From the NCBI RefSeq assembly GCF_000373905.1, contig NZ_KB892706.1:83521-147520 (forward strand): a stretch of 64,000 nucleotides of DNA, read 5' to 3'. Under the pieces are notes generated by a model. That model did not search any database. It was given only the letters and a program-made list of their open reading frames with translations, and was not told where the DNA came from. The position numbers and the translations under genes are program-made. Source of the DNA: Mycobacterium sp. 155 (GTDB lineage Bacteria; Actinomycetota; Actinomycetes; Mycobacteriales; Mycobacteriaceae). Below are positions 1-8,009 of this stretch, piece after piece (within the stretch, counting starts at the first letter, position 1; the number at the start of each line of letters is the position of its first letter).

Positions 1-337
1 CCATCACCCGCTCGTCAACGACGCGGGCGTCGGGGTCTGCTGAGGGCGGTGCCGGGTGGCGCACCGAGAGCACCGCCTCGCGGTCCGGGCGGCCCAGCAC
101 CGTCATCCAATCGCGCACCATGTCATCGACACGGCCCGCCCCGTCGATCACCCCAGCCTGGTGCAGCGCGGCGTATTCCGCCGTCTGCGACAGCGGCCGG
201 GGGCCCTGCGTCGTCTGGACGATCAGCGACTCGTGGATCGACGGGATGAACGGTTTGAGCCGCAGCGCCGCCGGCATGGACTCCACACCCAGCAGCGCCT
301 GCAGCACCCACACACCGCCGACAGATGTTGTCAGCAC
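1..337 (-). CDS. espG: EspG-family ESX chaperone, N-terminal part (cut by window edge)
   Basis: EspG proteins are cytosolic chaperones that bind the tip of PPE proteins and deliver PE-PPE dimers to the ESX machine. The frame opens at a GTG at 335-337 with a good ribosome site (AGAGAGGAG) just upstream and runs off the left edge, so about 112 residues are visible. The start (LTTSVGGVWVLQALLGVES, then a Leu/Pro-rich strand) resembles the opening beta strands of EspG. Its place directly after the PE, PPE and two Esx genes is the usual ESX order. Only the N-terminal third is seen, so the call rests on context as much as on sequence. Confidence 0.7.
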   Translation of the reverse strand, partial: MLTTSVGGVWVLQALLGVESMPAALRLKPFIPSIHESLIVQTTQGPRPLSQTAEYAALHQAGVIDGAGRVDDMVRDWMTVLGRPDREAVLSVRHPAPPSADPDARVVDERVM

Positions 338-370
338 GCTTCGTGCTCCTCTCTGTCCGGCCAAGGAAAG

Positions 371-393
371 GGGGGCCGACGTCGTCGGCCCCC
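371..393 (-). terminator. Strong hairpin between the Esx gene and espG
   Basis: A perfect 10 bp inverted repeat (GGGGGCCGAC, 3-base loop, complement) lies in the 98 bp gap between the second Esx gene and espG. Read leftwards it is followed by a short CTTTCC tract, not a long U run. It may be a partial terminator or an mRNA-stabilising processing hairpin that sets high Esx and lower EspG expression. This is inference from structure only. Confidence 0.5.
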
Positions 394-435
394 TTCTCCC
401 TCGCGGGCCGTGGCCCGCTTCGGCCGGGGTTCGGG

Positions 436-735
436 TTACCCCTGGAACGAGTTGTATGCGGAAATGTCTTGGGCCATATAGTCTGACGCGGAGGTGTCGA
501 CCGCGTCACCGTGGGACGCGATGACCGTCTTGCCGTCGTTGATGCCCTCGATGATCATGTTCTGGGCCTGCTGGTAGCCGACCGAGCCGTGCTCGGTGTT
601 GAAGAAAGCCTGGATACCGGCCAATTCGTGCAACGCTTCCTGGCCGATCTGATCGAGCTCCTGGCTGTAGCTCATCATGGCGCTGGTGTAGTCGGCCAGG
701 CCGGCGAAGTTGTACCGCATGTGTCCGTCAGTCAT
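436..735 (-). CDS. WXG100/ESAT-6-type secreted protein
   Basis: A 99-residue helical protein of ESAT-6/CFP-10 size, expected to form a helix-turn-helix hairpin and pair with the Esx protein encoded just upstream (775-1089). There is no Trp-x-Gly; the turn is HGSVGY at residues 49-54. Near the C-terminus YMAQD (86-90) fits the YxxxD/E ESX export motif. The ATG at 735 follows AAGGAG at a 6 base spacing; a second ATG at 720 is possible. It is the fourth gene in the eccC-PE-PPE-esx-esx-espG order. Which ESX subtype it belongs to cannot be settled by eye. Confidence 0.85.
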   Translation of the reverse strand: MTDGHMRYNFAGLADYTSAMMSYSQELDQIGQEALHELAGIQAFFNTEHGSVGYQQAQNMIIEGINDGKTVIASHGDAVDTSASDYMAQDISAYNSFQG

Positions 736-774
736 CAGTTACTCCTTGAGTGAAAGTCGTTGGTGGGCGCTGGG

Positions 775-1089
775 TTAGGAGAACCGCAGCTGGCCGGGGA
801 TGGCCGCCAGTGCATGCGCGTTGTCCTCGTCGCGGGCGGTGTAGCCCTGCGTGTTCTGCCGGATCAGATCGTTGAGCTGCTGAAAACGCGTCTGAATCCG
901 CAGCTGCGCCTCGTGCACCTCCGCGGAGGTCTTGATGTTCATATCGCCGCCGGCGCCGTTGAGGATCCCCCCGCCCTGCACCTGCTGGGCGTGATCGAGG
1001 TAGCGCTGCAGGACGTTTTGGGCCCGACGGCTCAATTCGTCCATGCGCTCGGCGAACGCGACGAGTTGTGCGGCTCCAACTTCAGCCAT
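775..1089 (-). CDS. WXG100-type secreted protein, partner of the downstream Esx
   Basis: 104 residues, CFP-10 size, all helical with a Gly-rich turn (LNGAGGD, 43-49) where WXG would lie. YTARD at 83-87, followed by EDNA, matches the YxxxD/E secretion signal. I start it at the ATG at 1089, which has AAGGAG upstream at a 9 base spacing. The same frame stays open to 1161, but that extension would end on the last base of the PPE gene and adds a basic tail unlike the family. It is followed by the second Esx gene after 39 bp, the typical tandem arrangement for a secreted heterodimer. Confidence 0.85.
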   Translation of the reverse strand: MAEVGAAQLVAFAERMDELSRRAQNVLQRYLDHAQQVQGGGILNGAGGDMNIKTSAEVHEAQLRIQTRFQQLNDLIRQNTQGYTARDEDNAHALAAIPGQLRFS

Positions 1090-1160
1090 GGTGATGGTCT
1101 CCTTGCCTGTCTTGGTCTTTCGAGCGGGTAATTCGAGTCTAAAAGCGCCCAGAGGGAGCA

Positions 1161-2417
1161 TTACGCACCAATTTCTGCCCTCTGCCCCCTCCCGGCTCGG
1201 GCCGTCACTTGCATCGTGCGAGTCGGCATCCGATCCGCACCGCCCTGCTGGTGCTGCTCGCGGGCCACCGCCGAAGCCGGGGCGCCGTACAGGCCGCCAC
1301 CCATGCCCGCCGACGGCACCGGGGCGGTCTCGGCCAGGGGCAGCGCCCCCTGCCAGCCTCCCGGCAGGCTGGGAGCCGACGGGGGGCTGAAGCTGCTGGC
1401 GGGGCGTACCAACGACGCTGAGGCGGTCCCGCTGGTGAACACCCCGCTGCCCAGTCCGCCCAGACCGCCGCCGCCAGCACCGAGCCCCGACGCTGCACCG
1501 CCCAGCCCGGACGCCGCCGACCCGCCCGCCGTCATCGCCCCCGGCAGCGCCGGTGCCATCGCACCGGGCAGATCGGCTCCGCCCATACCGGTGAACATGG
1601 AGCTGAACGGGCTGAACAAGCCGGACAGCTGGCTCGGGGCCGAGGTCAACAGCTGCGGCAACTGGCCGCCCATTGACCCCAGCGACGAGAATTGGCCCAG
1701 CATCGAGCCCATCGACCCTATCGCCGACATCGGGGAACTGGCCAACGCCGCCGCGGGTTTCGCGCCCTGGCCGGTGGCATCCACGGTCTGGGTCATCGAC
1801 TTCGCGCTGGCCTGCAGGGCCCCTTGGGTTCCGGACTGGGCGGCCGAGGCGGCCGCTGCCGCCGCGGGTGCGGCGGGATCAGCGGCGCTCGGCGACAGCG
1901 GCGGCGGGGTCGCCAGCGCCGCCAGCGCGGCCTCCACCACCGCCTGATAGCTGGTCATCAGGGACGCGTTCTGAACCCAGTAGCCCTGATAGAGGGCGGC
2001 GAGCTGCAGGATTGCCGGGGTGTTGATGCCCATGAAATTGGTGGCCGCCAGCGCCTGTTGGGTCGCCAGGTTCGTTGTGCAGACCGGGGCGGGGATCATC
2101 GACGCCAGCGACGTCTGATGTGCGGTGCCGGCCTCGGTCGCCGCGGCGAACGCTTCCTGAAGCCAGGTGAACGCCAGCTCGAGAACGGTGGCGTAGTCGG
2201 CGGCCGAACCCAGCATCCCAGTGCCGCCCAACCCCTGCCAGCCGCTGGCCGCGGTCATGCCCGCGTTGCCGAGCAGTGCGGCCATCTCGGCCTGCAGCAT
2301 GTCGGCCAAACCCTGATGTCCGGTCGCCGCCGTCATCACCGTCGCGGCGTCGTCGCCGCCGGCCATCAGGGCGTGGTTCAGCTCCGGCGGGCTCGCCGCG
2401 GCATCTCCGAAGGGCAT
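1161..2417 (-). CDS. PPE-family ESX substrate
   Basis: 418 residues. The first 180 or so form a PPE-like domain: PPEL near residue 10, an SGWQGLGG segment in the WxG position, and the highly typical TNFMGINTPAI followed by a YWVQNASLM stretch. The rest is Ala/Gly/Ser/Pro-rich low complexity with GMGGGLYG near the end. PPE proteins pair with PE proteins through their N-terminal helices and are exported by ESX. The PE gene ends 15 bp before this start, so the two are surely co-translated partners. The C-terminal part is of unknown function. Confidence 0.88.
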   Translation of the reverse strand: MPFGDAAASPPELNHALMAGGDDAATVMTAATGHQGLADMLQAEMAALLGNAGMTAASGWQGLGGTGMLGSAADYATVLELAFTWLQEAFAAATEAGTAHQTSLASMIPAPVCTTNLATQQALAATNFMGINTPAILQLAALYQGYWVQNASLMTSYQAVVEAALAALATPPPLSPSAADPAAPAAAAAASAAQSGTQGALQASAKSMTQTVDATGQGAKPAAALASSPMSAIGSMGSMLGQFSSLGSMGGQLPQLLTSAPSQLSGLFSPFSSMFTGMGGADLPGAMAPALPGAMTAGGSAASGLGGAASGLGAGGGGLGGLGSGVFTSGTASASLVRPASSFSPPSAPSLPGGWQGALPLAETAPVPSAGMGGGLYGAPASAVAREQHQQGGADRMPTRTMQVTARAGRGQRAEIGA

Positions 2418-2432
2418 TGCTGGAGAGGGTTT

Positions 2433-2738
2433 CTACAACGACAGTAAGGTCTGGCTGATGACGTCACTGGCGGTGTAGCTCACACCGTTGACGCCGATCG
2501 TGGCCGCAAACAGCGACCGGGCGGCCATCAGGTCGGCCATCATCGCCTGCGTGGCCGCGCCGCGGGCGTTCAAGGCAGCCGCCAGGGCGACTCCAGCCGG
2601 GTCCAAGCTCGGTGGGACCACTGCGCAGGTCAACGGCGCGGCAACTCCGTCGGCGCCCGCCATTGTCGCCACACCGGCACTCTCGGCCGCCGACGACGTC
2701 CCCAGCAAAGGAGCGGACACATTAACCGGGCTTGTCAT
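2433..2738 (-). CDS. PE-family ESX substrate
   Basis: 101 residues, the size of a bare PE domain. The helical hairpin spans about 43-100 and carries YTASD at 88-92, the YxxxD/E export signal expected at the end of a PE domain. The strict Pro-Glu near the N-terminus is not evident, so it is a divergent PE protein. The ATG at 2738 has GGAGG 8 bases upstream. It directly precedes the PPE gene, its likely binding partner, and follows eccC by about 78 bp, where a new start signal may lie. Confidence 0.8.
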   Translation of the reverse strand: MTSPVNVSAPLLGTSSAAESAGVATMAGADGVAAPLTCAVVPPSLDPAGVALAAALNARGAATQAMMADLMAARSLFAATIGVNGVSYTASDVISQTLLSL

Positions 2739-2816
2739 TATGTTTGCCTCCCTAACATAATCTTGCCGAACTCAGCCTAGTTTAACCACGGCGTCAGAGT
2801 GGTTGCTGCACGAGTT

Positions 2817-5800
2817 TTACGACGGGGGCCGGCGTAGCGCCATGTGCGGCGGTTCCGACCAGGCCACCAGCACCCCGTCCTGCGCGCTTCGGGTGATCAG
2901 CGTGCCTTTGCCGGGCCGCTGGGCCTCGGCATGCACCCCGTTCATGATCTGGCCGTGGGAACGGCGGCCGTCCAGAGCGATCACCGGCGGCAGCGCACCC
3001 ACCATGCGGCCCAGCACCCCGTTGCCCTGCGACTGGAACGACCAGCTGCGGATGTCGGCGGTGGCGATGATGTGCAGGCCCAGGTCGGCACCCTGTTCGA
3101 CGAAACCGACCAGCGGGGCCATCGGATGCGCGGCGGTGTGCCAGGAGCTGATGTCGTCGGCGATGACGAAGAACTGTCGGCCCGTCCAGAACTGCTTGGT
3201 CAGCAGGTCGTGCTGGCTGGTGCCCGGTGGCGGCTGGCGCTCGGTCATCACCTCGGCCAGCCGCTCGCACACAGTGCGGATGTCCTCCTGCCGGTAGGCG
3301 TACTGGGCCAGCCACCGGTCCTCGGGCACCACCCCGATCAGCTTGCGGGTCGGATCGAACAGCACGATCGTGGCCTCATCGGCGCTGTAGCGCGCCATGA
3401 TGCCGCGCATCACCGTGCGCAAGAAATTGGTGCGCCCCGATGCGCCCAGGCCGGTGGCAATCGCGTGCGGGGTGGCCTCGAAGTCGAAGCACGCCGGCTG
3501 CAGCGTGGTCTCCAGCAACCCGAACGGCACCAGATGCCGGGGCCAGGACGGATCGGCCATGGCCATGACGGCCTCGAAGGTCACCGTCTCCGGCAGACGC
3601 AACACCGTGCTGACCTTTTCCACACCGGCCACGTCGCGAACCTCGGCGGCGATCCCGTGCACGTCGAGCTGGGGCTCGGGCTGCATCGTCAGCGAGGGAA
3701 AGCCCACCATCAGGTGATGGCCCCAGTGGGTGACTCCTCGGCCCGGGACGTCGGGAACCTCCTTGGCCGGGCGGCGCGACGGATCGGCCGGATCGGGCGC
3801 CACCGTCGTCTCGATGGTCTGCACCAGCCGCATTTCCAGGATCTGGCTGGTGGCATTACGCATCGAGGTCCGCATCCCCGACAACAGGCTGGTGTGGGTG
3901 ATCACCACCCGCACCCCGTAGTTGCGCGCGTTCATCAATCGAAGGACCGTTTCCAGCCCGTTGGGGTGGTCCTTGGAGAAGTTCTCCAAACCGTCGATCA
4001 CCACCACCACGTCCCCGCCGGGGACACCGATGTCAGTCGGGGTGGGACCGAACTTGGCCTCCCGCACCGTCTGCATGTCCAGCCCACGGGTCGTGAAGAT
4101 CCGATCGCGTTCATCCCGGATCGCCTCCACCGTGGCCAGCAGCCGGTTGACACCCTCGGTGTCGGAGGTACCCGCGACCGCGGCGACATGAGGCAGTTCG
4201 GACAACTGCGCCAGCTGCGGGCCGCTGGCGGCCACACAATAGAACTGCACCCGCTCCGGGCGATACATCAGCGCACAGGCGGTCACCATCGTCATCGCCG
4301 CCGTGGTGGCCCCCCGCTGCGGCGCGCAGATGATCAAAGCGTTGTCGGACAACAGATCCAGCGCGTGCACCTCCTGGCGGTGATCACGCGGCCGGTCCAC
4401 CAACGCCACCGGGAAAGCCAAGCCCGGCGTCTGGCCGTAGTCCACCTGCCACGGTTTACCGCGCCACCGGTCGACCAGTTCCACCACGGTGGGAATGTGG
4501 CCACGCCAGCGGCCCTGCTTATCGCGCTCGGGCAGCGGCGGAAGCCAAAACGGCCGCGGCGGACGTTCCGGGCGGGCCCGCAACGACTCGCTGAGCGCGT
4601 CGACGATCTTGGGATACTCCTGGCCCGGCGGCAACGCCGGGACCTCCGCGCGGCCCCCGTCGTCGGGCTGCACCGGTGCGGCCAGCAGCCCGTCGATGTC
4701 CTCGGACTCCTCGACGGTGAAGGGTCGCGGCTCAAACCAGGTGCCCGCGCGCAGCGGCTGCACCGGTCCCTCATCAACGACTTTGGGCACGAACCGCGCC
4801 GAGGACAAGAAAAACCGGTACTGGCGGGGCTGGCGCAACGCCACCCTCAGAAACGCTGTCCCCTCAGCGCCTTCCTCCGGAACATGGGCCGCCACCGCGG
4901 AACCGATCGCCTCGCGAGAGTCCTGCTCACGGCCCAGACGCGCGGCCACCCGGAAACCGAGCAGCTTGCTGACCTCGCGTAGCCCCTGGGTGTCGACGGT
5001 TTGGCCGACCAGCTGCAAGAACACGTGCAGGGAACGCCCCACTCGGGCGATGCGTTCGAACAGCGCCCGAAACTTCGCCCCCCACAACGGATCCTTGAGC
5101 ATCTCGTTGTACTCATCGACGATCACCCACAGCACCGGGATCGGCGCCAGGCTGGGATCGGTCAACCGGCGGTGGTTGTAGGTCGTCACATCAGGGCAGT
5201 CGTCGAGTTCGGCGATCAGGGCACCGCGGCGGTCGATCTCGCCGTCGAGGGCGTCATACATCCGTCCCACCAGATGCCGTTCGTCGGCCAAGTTCGACAC
5301 CGCGGCGACAACATGCGGGAACTTCACCAGCGTGCCGGCCGCCGACTTCAATTTGAAGTCGGAGAACACGATGTTGAGCACCTGCGGCGAGTGAGTCGTG
5401 CACGCCGAGGCGACCTCGGTGATGATGCCCTCCGACTTGCCCGCCCCGGTCGTGCCGACAAACAGGCTGTGCATGCCCATGCCGCGCTGGGAGCCCTCTT
5501 TGAGGTCGAACTCGACCACCTCGCCGGTGATCGCGTCGGTGCCGACCGGGAACCGCATCCACGCCGGGCCCTGCACCATCCGGGGCGCCCACAACCGGTC
5601 AGCATCGAGGTGGCGTGGATCGCCGATGCCGAGCACATCGAGCAGATTGCGTTGTTCGCTCTGCGTCGTGGCCGCCATCGCGGCGCTCGCCGCGCCCGCC
5701 GGGCGGTAACGGGCCAACCCCCGCGCGAAGCGCTCCGCCGCCGGCGCACTCATCTGATCGGCCGTGGCATAGAACGCCTCGTCGAGCTCGTCGGAGCTGT

Positions 5801-7022
5801 GAGCGGCCCCGGCGAAGGCCACCGCGTCCTGGCGCGGCAACCGCTTGCGTAGCGTCCCATCACCGGTCAGCCGGTAGGTGCTCGCGGGATCGAATCCCAC
5901 CCAGTACCGGCTGGCGAACACCTCCGCCGGGCGCGCGGGCACCGCGTCGGCCAACCGCACGAAACACGTTCCGGCATAGCCGCCGCTGCCGGTCAGACCG
6001 GCCCAATCCTCCGGTGTGCCGCAGGCGTCGTCGATGACCACCCGCAGCGGCAACACGCCAGCCGCGTCCCCACCATGCAGACCGCTCGACACCGACGGCG
6101 GCGTCCACGGCGCCCGCGCGCCATCGGGATCCTCGTCGAGGAAAGTCTCCAGCTGCGCCGGCGAGCTGAACAGCAAGCGCCGCTCACCGCAGCCGTCACG
6201 GCGGGCCGAATACTGCAGATGGGGAAGCCATTTCGCCCACTCCCACCGCTGCGGTGAGGCCGACACCACAATGATCTGCACATCGGCGGGGCTGTGAAAC
6301 GCTGTCAGCTGGCAGATCATCGACCAGGCCAGGCGGCGCACACCGTCGATGTCCCCCACCAGAGAGATCCCGGGGAACCGTTGCAGCCAAATCGCTTTCG
6401 GCATGTCGTCGATGTATTCCTGCTCCAGCAGGAACTTACGTAATGCGTGACCGGTCGCCGGCTCCAGCGACGACGCCTCAGGAATCTTGGGTTTCTCCAG
6501 CGTCATCGCGAGCGCCACCTGGCCAACGCCCACCCGAACCACGCCGAAGGCCTCACTGCCCGGCTGGCGGTCCCACATCCGCGCCGAACCGGGGATGCCC
6601 GCCAACTGGTTCGGCTCCCAATGGAAGTGGCGGCGATGCTCCCACTGCTTGCGGCGCTGGGTGTCGACGTCGGCGCGGATCTCGTCCTGGCGGGCGTGCC
6701 AGCGCCTGCGGAAGCCCGTCAGCTCACTCCAGGACATCTTCTGCGCGGCGCCGCGCCCGCGCATCATCATGCCGACCGCACCAAAGACCGCCATGAAACC
6801 GAAGATTCCGACACCGCCGGCCATCGAGCGCATCCCCGTGGCGTACATCGCCACGATCACCCCCACAATGCCCACCACGACGGTGATCGGGAAGACGATG
6901 GCCCACACACTGCGCGGCGGCGGAACCGGGTAGGCGATCGGGGGTTCCAAGGCGATCTTGCCGCCGCCAGTCTCCGGCGCGGGGACAGGCTCACCAGGAC
7001 GCACAAACGGCTGAGTCGTCAC
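2817..7022 (-). CDS. eccC: EccC, FtsK/SpoIIIE-type motor ATPase of the ESX system
   Basis: 1401 residues, a single-chain EccC. Two transmembrane helices sit at about 39-61 and 66-87, then a DUF-type stalk domain, then three ATPase modules. Module 1 has an intact P-loop GTTGAGKS (523-530) and Walker B LWVIVDEY (631-638). Module 2 has APQRGATT (900-907), lacking the P-loop Lys, with VVVVIDG (1005-1011). Module 3 has GASGRT (1193-1198), with Arg in place of Lys, and FFVIADD (1284-1290). EccC binds substrate signals and powers export at the inner membrane. It heads the eccC-PE-PPE-esx-esx-espG block; the genes upstream are substrates and accessories, not EccB as in chromosomal loci. Confidence 0.95.
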   Translation of the reverse strand: MTTQPFVRPGEPVPAPETGGGKIALEPPIAYPVPPPRSVWAIVFPITVVVGIVGVIVAMYATGMRSMAGGVGIFGFMAVFGAVGMMMRGRGAAQKMSWSELTGFRRRWHARQDEIRADVDTQRRKQWEHRRHFHWEPNQLAGIPGSARMWDRQPGSEAFGVVRVGVGQVALAMTLEKPKIPEASSLEPATGHALRKFLLEQEYIDDMPKAIWLQRFPGISLVGDIDGVRRLAWSMICQLTAFHSPADVQIIVVSASPQRWEWAKWLPHLQYSARRDGCGERRLLFSSPAQLETFLDEDPDGARAPWTPPSVSSGLHGGDAAGVLPLRVVIDDACGTPEDWAGLTGSGGYAGTCFVRLADAVPARPAEVFASRYWVGFDPASTYRLTGDGTLRKRLPRQDAVAFAGAAHSSDELDEAFYATADQMSAPAAERFARGLARYRPAGAASAAMAATTQSEQRNLLDVLGIGDPRHLDADRLWAPRMVQGPAWMRFPVGTDAITGEVVEFDLKEGSQRGMGMHSLFVGTTGAGKSEGIITEVASACTTHSPQVLNIVFSDFKLKSAAGTLVKFPHVVAAVSNLADERHLVGRMYDALDGEIDRRGALIAELDDCPDVTTYNHRRLTDPSLAPIPVLWVIVDEYNEMLKDPLWGAKFRALFERIARVGRSLHVFLQLVGQTVDTQGLREVSKLLGFRVAARLGREQDSREAIGSAVAAHVPEEGAEGTAFLRVALRQPRQYRFFLSSARFVPKVVDEGPVQPLRAGTWFEPRPFTVEESEDIDGLLAAPVQPDDGGRAEVPALPPGQEYPKIVDALSESLRARPERPPRPFWLPPLPERDKQGRWRGHIPTVVELVDRWRGKPWQVDYGQTPGLAFPVALVDRPRDHRQEVHALDLLSDNALIICAPQRGATTAAMTMVTACALMYRPERVQFYCVAASGPQLAQLSELPHVAAVAGTSDTEGVNRLLATVEAIRDERDRIFTTRGLDMQTVREAKFGPTPTDIGVPGGDVVVVIDGLENFSKDHPNGLETVLRLMNARNYGVRVVITHTSLLSGMRTSMRNATSQILEMRLVQTIETTVAPDPADPSRRPAKEVPDVPGRGVTHWGHHLMVGFPSLTMQPEPQLDVHGIAAEVRDVAGVEKVSTVLRLPETVTFEAVMAMADPSWPRHLVPFGLLETTLQPACFDFEATPHAIATGLGASGRTNFLRTVMRGIMARYSADEATIVLFDPTRKLIGVVPEDRWLAQYAYRQEDIRTVCERLAEVMTERQPPPGTSQHDLLTKQFWTGRQFFVIADDISSWHTAAHPMAPLVGFVEQGADLGLHIIATADIRSWSFQSQGNGVLGRMVGALPPVIALDGRRSHGQIMNGVHAEAQRPGKGTLITRSAQDGVLVAWSEPPHMALRRPPS

Positions 7023-7159
7023 CCAACCACATTAACCCGGCTCAAACGGTCAAATCCGCGCCAATTCCGGCGGCCCCGACAACCGCCGCTGACCAGTATC
7101 AAGCGGCCTGTCCGGGCAGGACGGGCGCACCGCACGAGGACTGTTCCCGTGCCGCGTAG

Positions 7160-7984
7160 TCACTGATTGGGGTCGAGGCGTGGCCACCACTTGCCCGGTG
7201 CGATCTCCTCATAATTGGACGGCGCCAATTCGCCGGGATAGGACGGCTCCCACAGGCGGTTTTGGGTGGAGTCCCACGGCAGCCACACGTTGTTGCCCGG
7301 CGAGGCCGGGTCGGGGTCCGCTCGAATCCAGCTGGGGATGCCGTCATCGGTGTTAGGGCCGAAGCCGTTGGCCGGGCCCAGTTCGCCCGGTGCGGTGATC
7401 ACCGGCATGCCCTTCGTGCCGGTCCCGTGCACACCGTCGATCGCCGACTCAGGCACGTGAGCCGGATCAGGTGTGTTCGACACACTCTGCGGCACACCCG
7501 GTGACGGTGTCGGCGTCGGGAGGTCGGACGGCGACTGCGGAAACATCGCAGACCGCGCTGCCCCAGCACCACCCGTATCGAAGCTAGCCGCCCGAATCGC
7601 ACCCGCAGCAGCCCCCGACGACGACCCGGGCCCGCCGGCAGCTTCAGCAGGGGCAGCCCCACCAGACGACGGGGGTGTATCCGCCAACCCTTGCTGCACC
7701 GCCGCGATTCGCGTGGCGTTGTCCTCGTCCTTGGCGCGAAAGCCCTCCGCTGCCGCCTGCGAGGCCGCCTGGATCTTGGGGCCGCGCGGTGCCACCTCCG
7801 CAGATGCGGCGGCGATCTTTGCGCTCATCGCTGCCGCAACGCCACCGGCCGCCGCGTCCGCCGGTGACGCGCCCCCCATCGCGATCGGGGCCTGCCCTGG
7901 CATAGCCGCTCGATTCAGCGAGTCCGCCACCGCCGCGCCGGCCTGCTCAAAAACCGACGGCGTGATGTGCACCGCGTCAGCCAT
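7160..7984 (-). CDS. EspC-like ESX-associated protein with Pro/Gly-rich tail
   Basis: 274 residues from the ATG at 7984, chosen because AAGGAG precedes it; the longer frame to 8044 overlaps the upstream gene. Residues 1-100 look like an EspC/WXG-type helical hairpin ending in FRAKDEDNA (82-90), the same pattern as in the Esx protein at 775-1089 (YTARDEDNA) but with Phe for Tyr. The middle is Ser/Gly/Pro-rich. The last 60 residues contain several Trp (WIRADPDP, WLPWDS, GKWWPRLDP) and may be a separate small domain. No enzymatic motif is seen. It sits between the very large 8010 gene and eccC, so it is a probable ESX substrate. Confidence 0.6.
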   Translation of the reverse strand: MADAVHITPSVFEQAGAAVADSLNRAAMPGQAPIAMGGASPADAAAGGVAAAMSAKIAAASAEVAPRGPKIQAASQAAAEGFRAKDEDNATRIAAVQQGLADTPPSSGGAAPAEAAGGPGSSSGAAAGAIRAASFDTGGAGAARSAMFPQSPSDLPTPTPSPGVPQSVSNTPDPAHVPESAIDGVHGTGTKGMPVITAPGELGPANGFGPNTDDGIPSWIRADPDPASPGNNVWLPWDSTQNRLWEPSYPGELAPSNYEEIAPGKWWPRLDPNQ

Positions 7985-8009
7985 CAGAACTGCTCCTTCA
8001 CTCGCGGAA

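Noticed and set aside
2844..4982. Long plus-strand open frame of about 700 codons opposite eccC
   Set aside because: It is the antisense shadow of eccC in high-GC DNA. The product is His/Arg/Gly-rich without domains, and eccC motifs are intact on the other strand.
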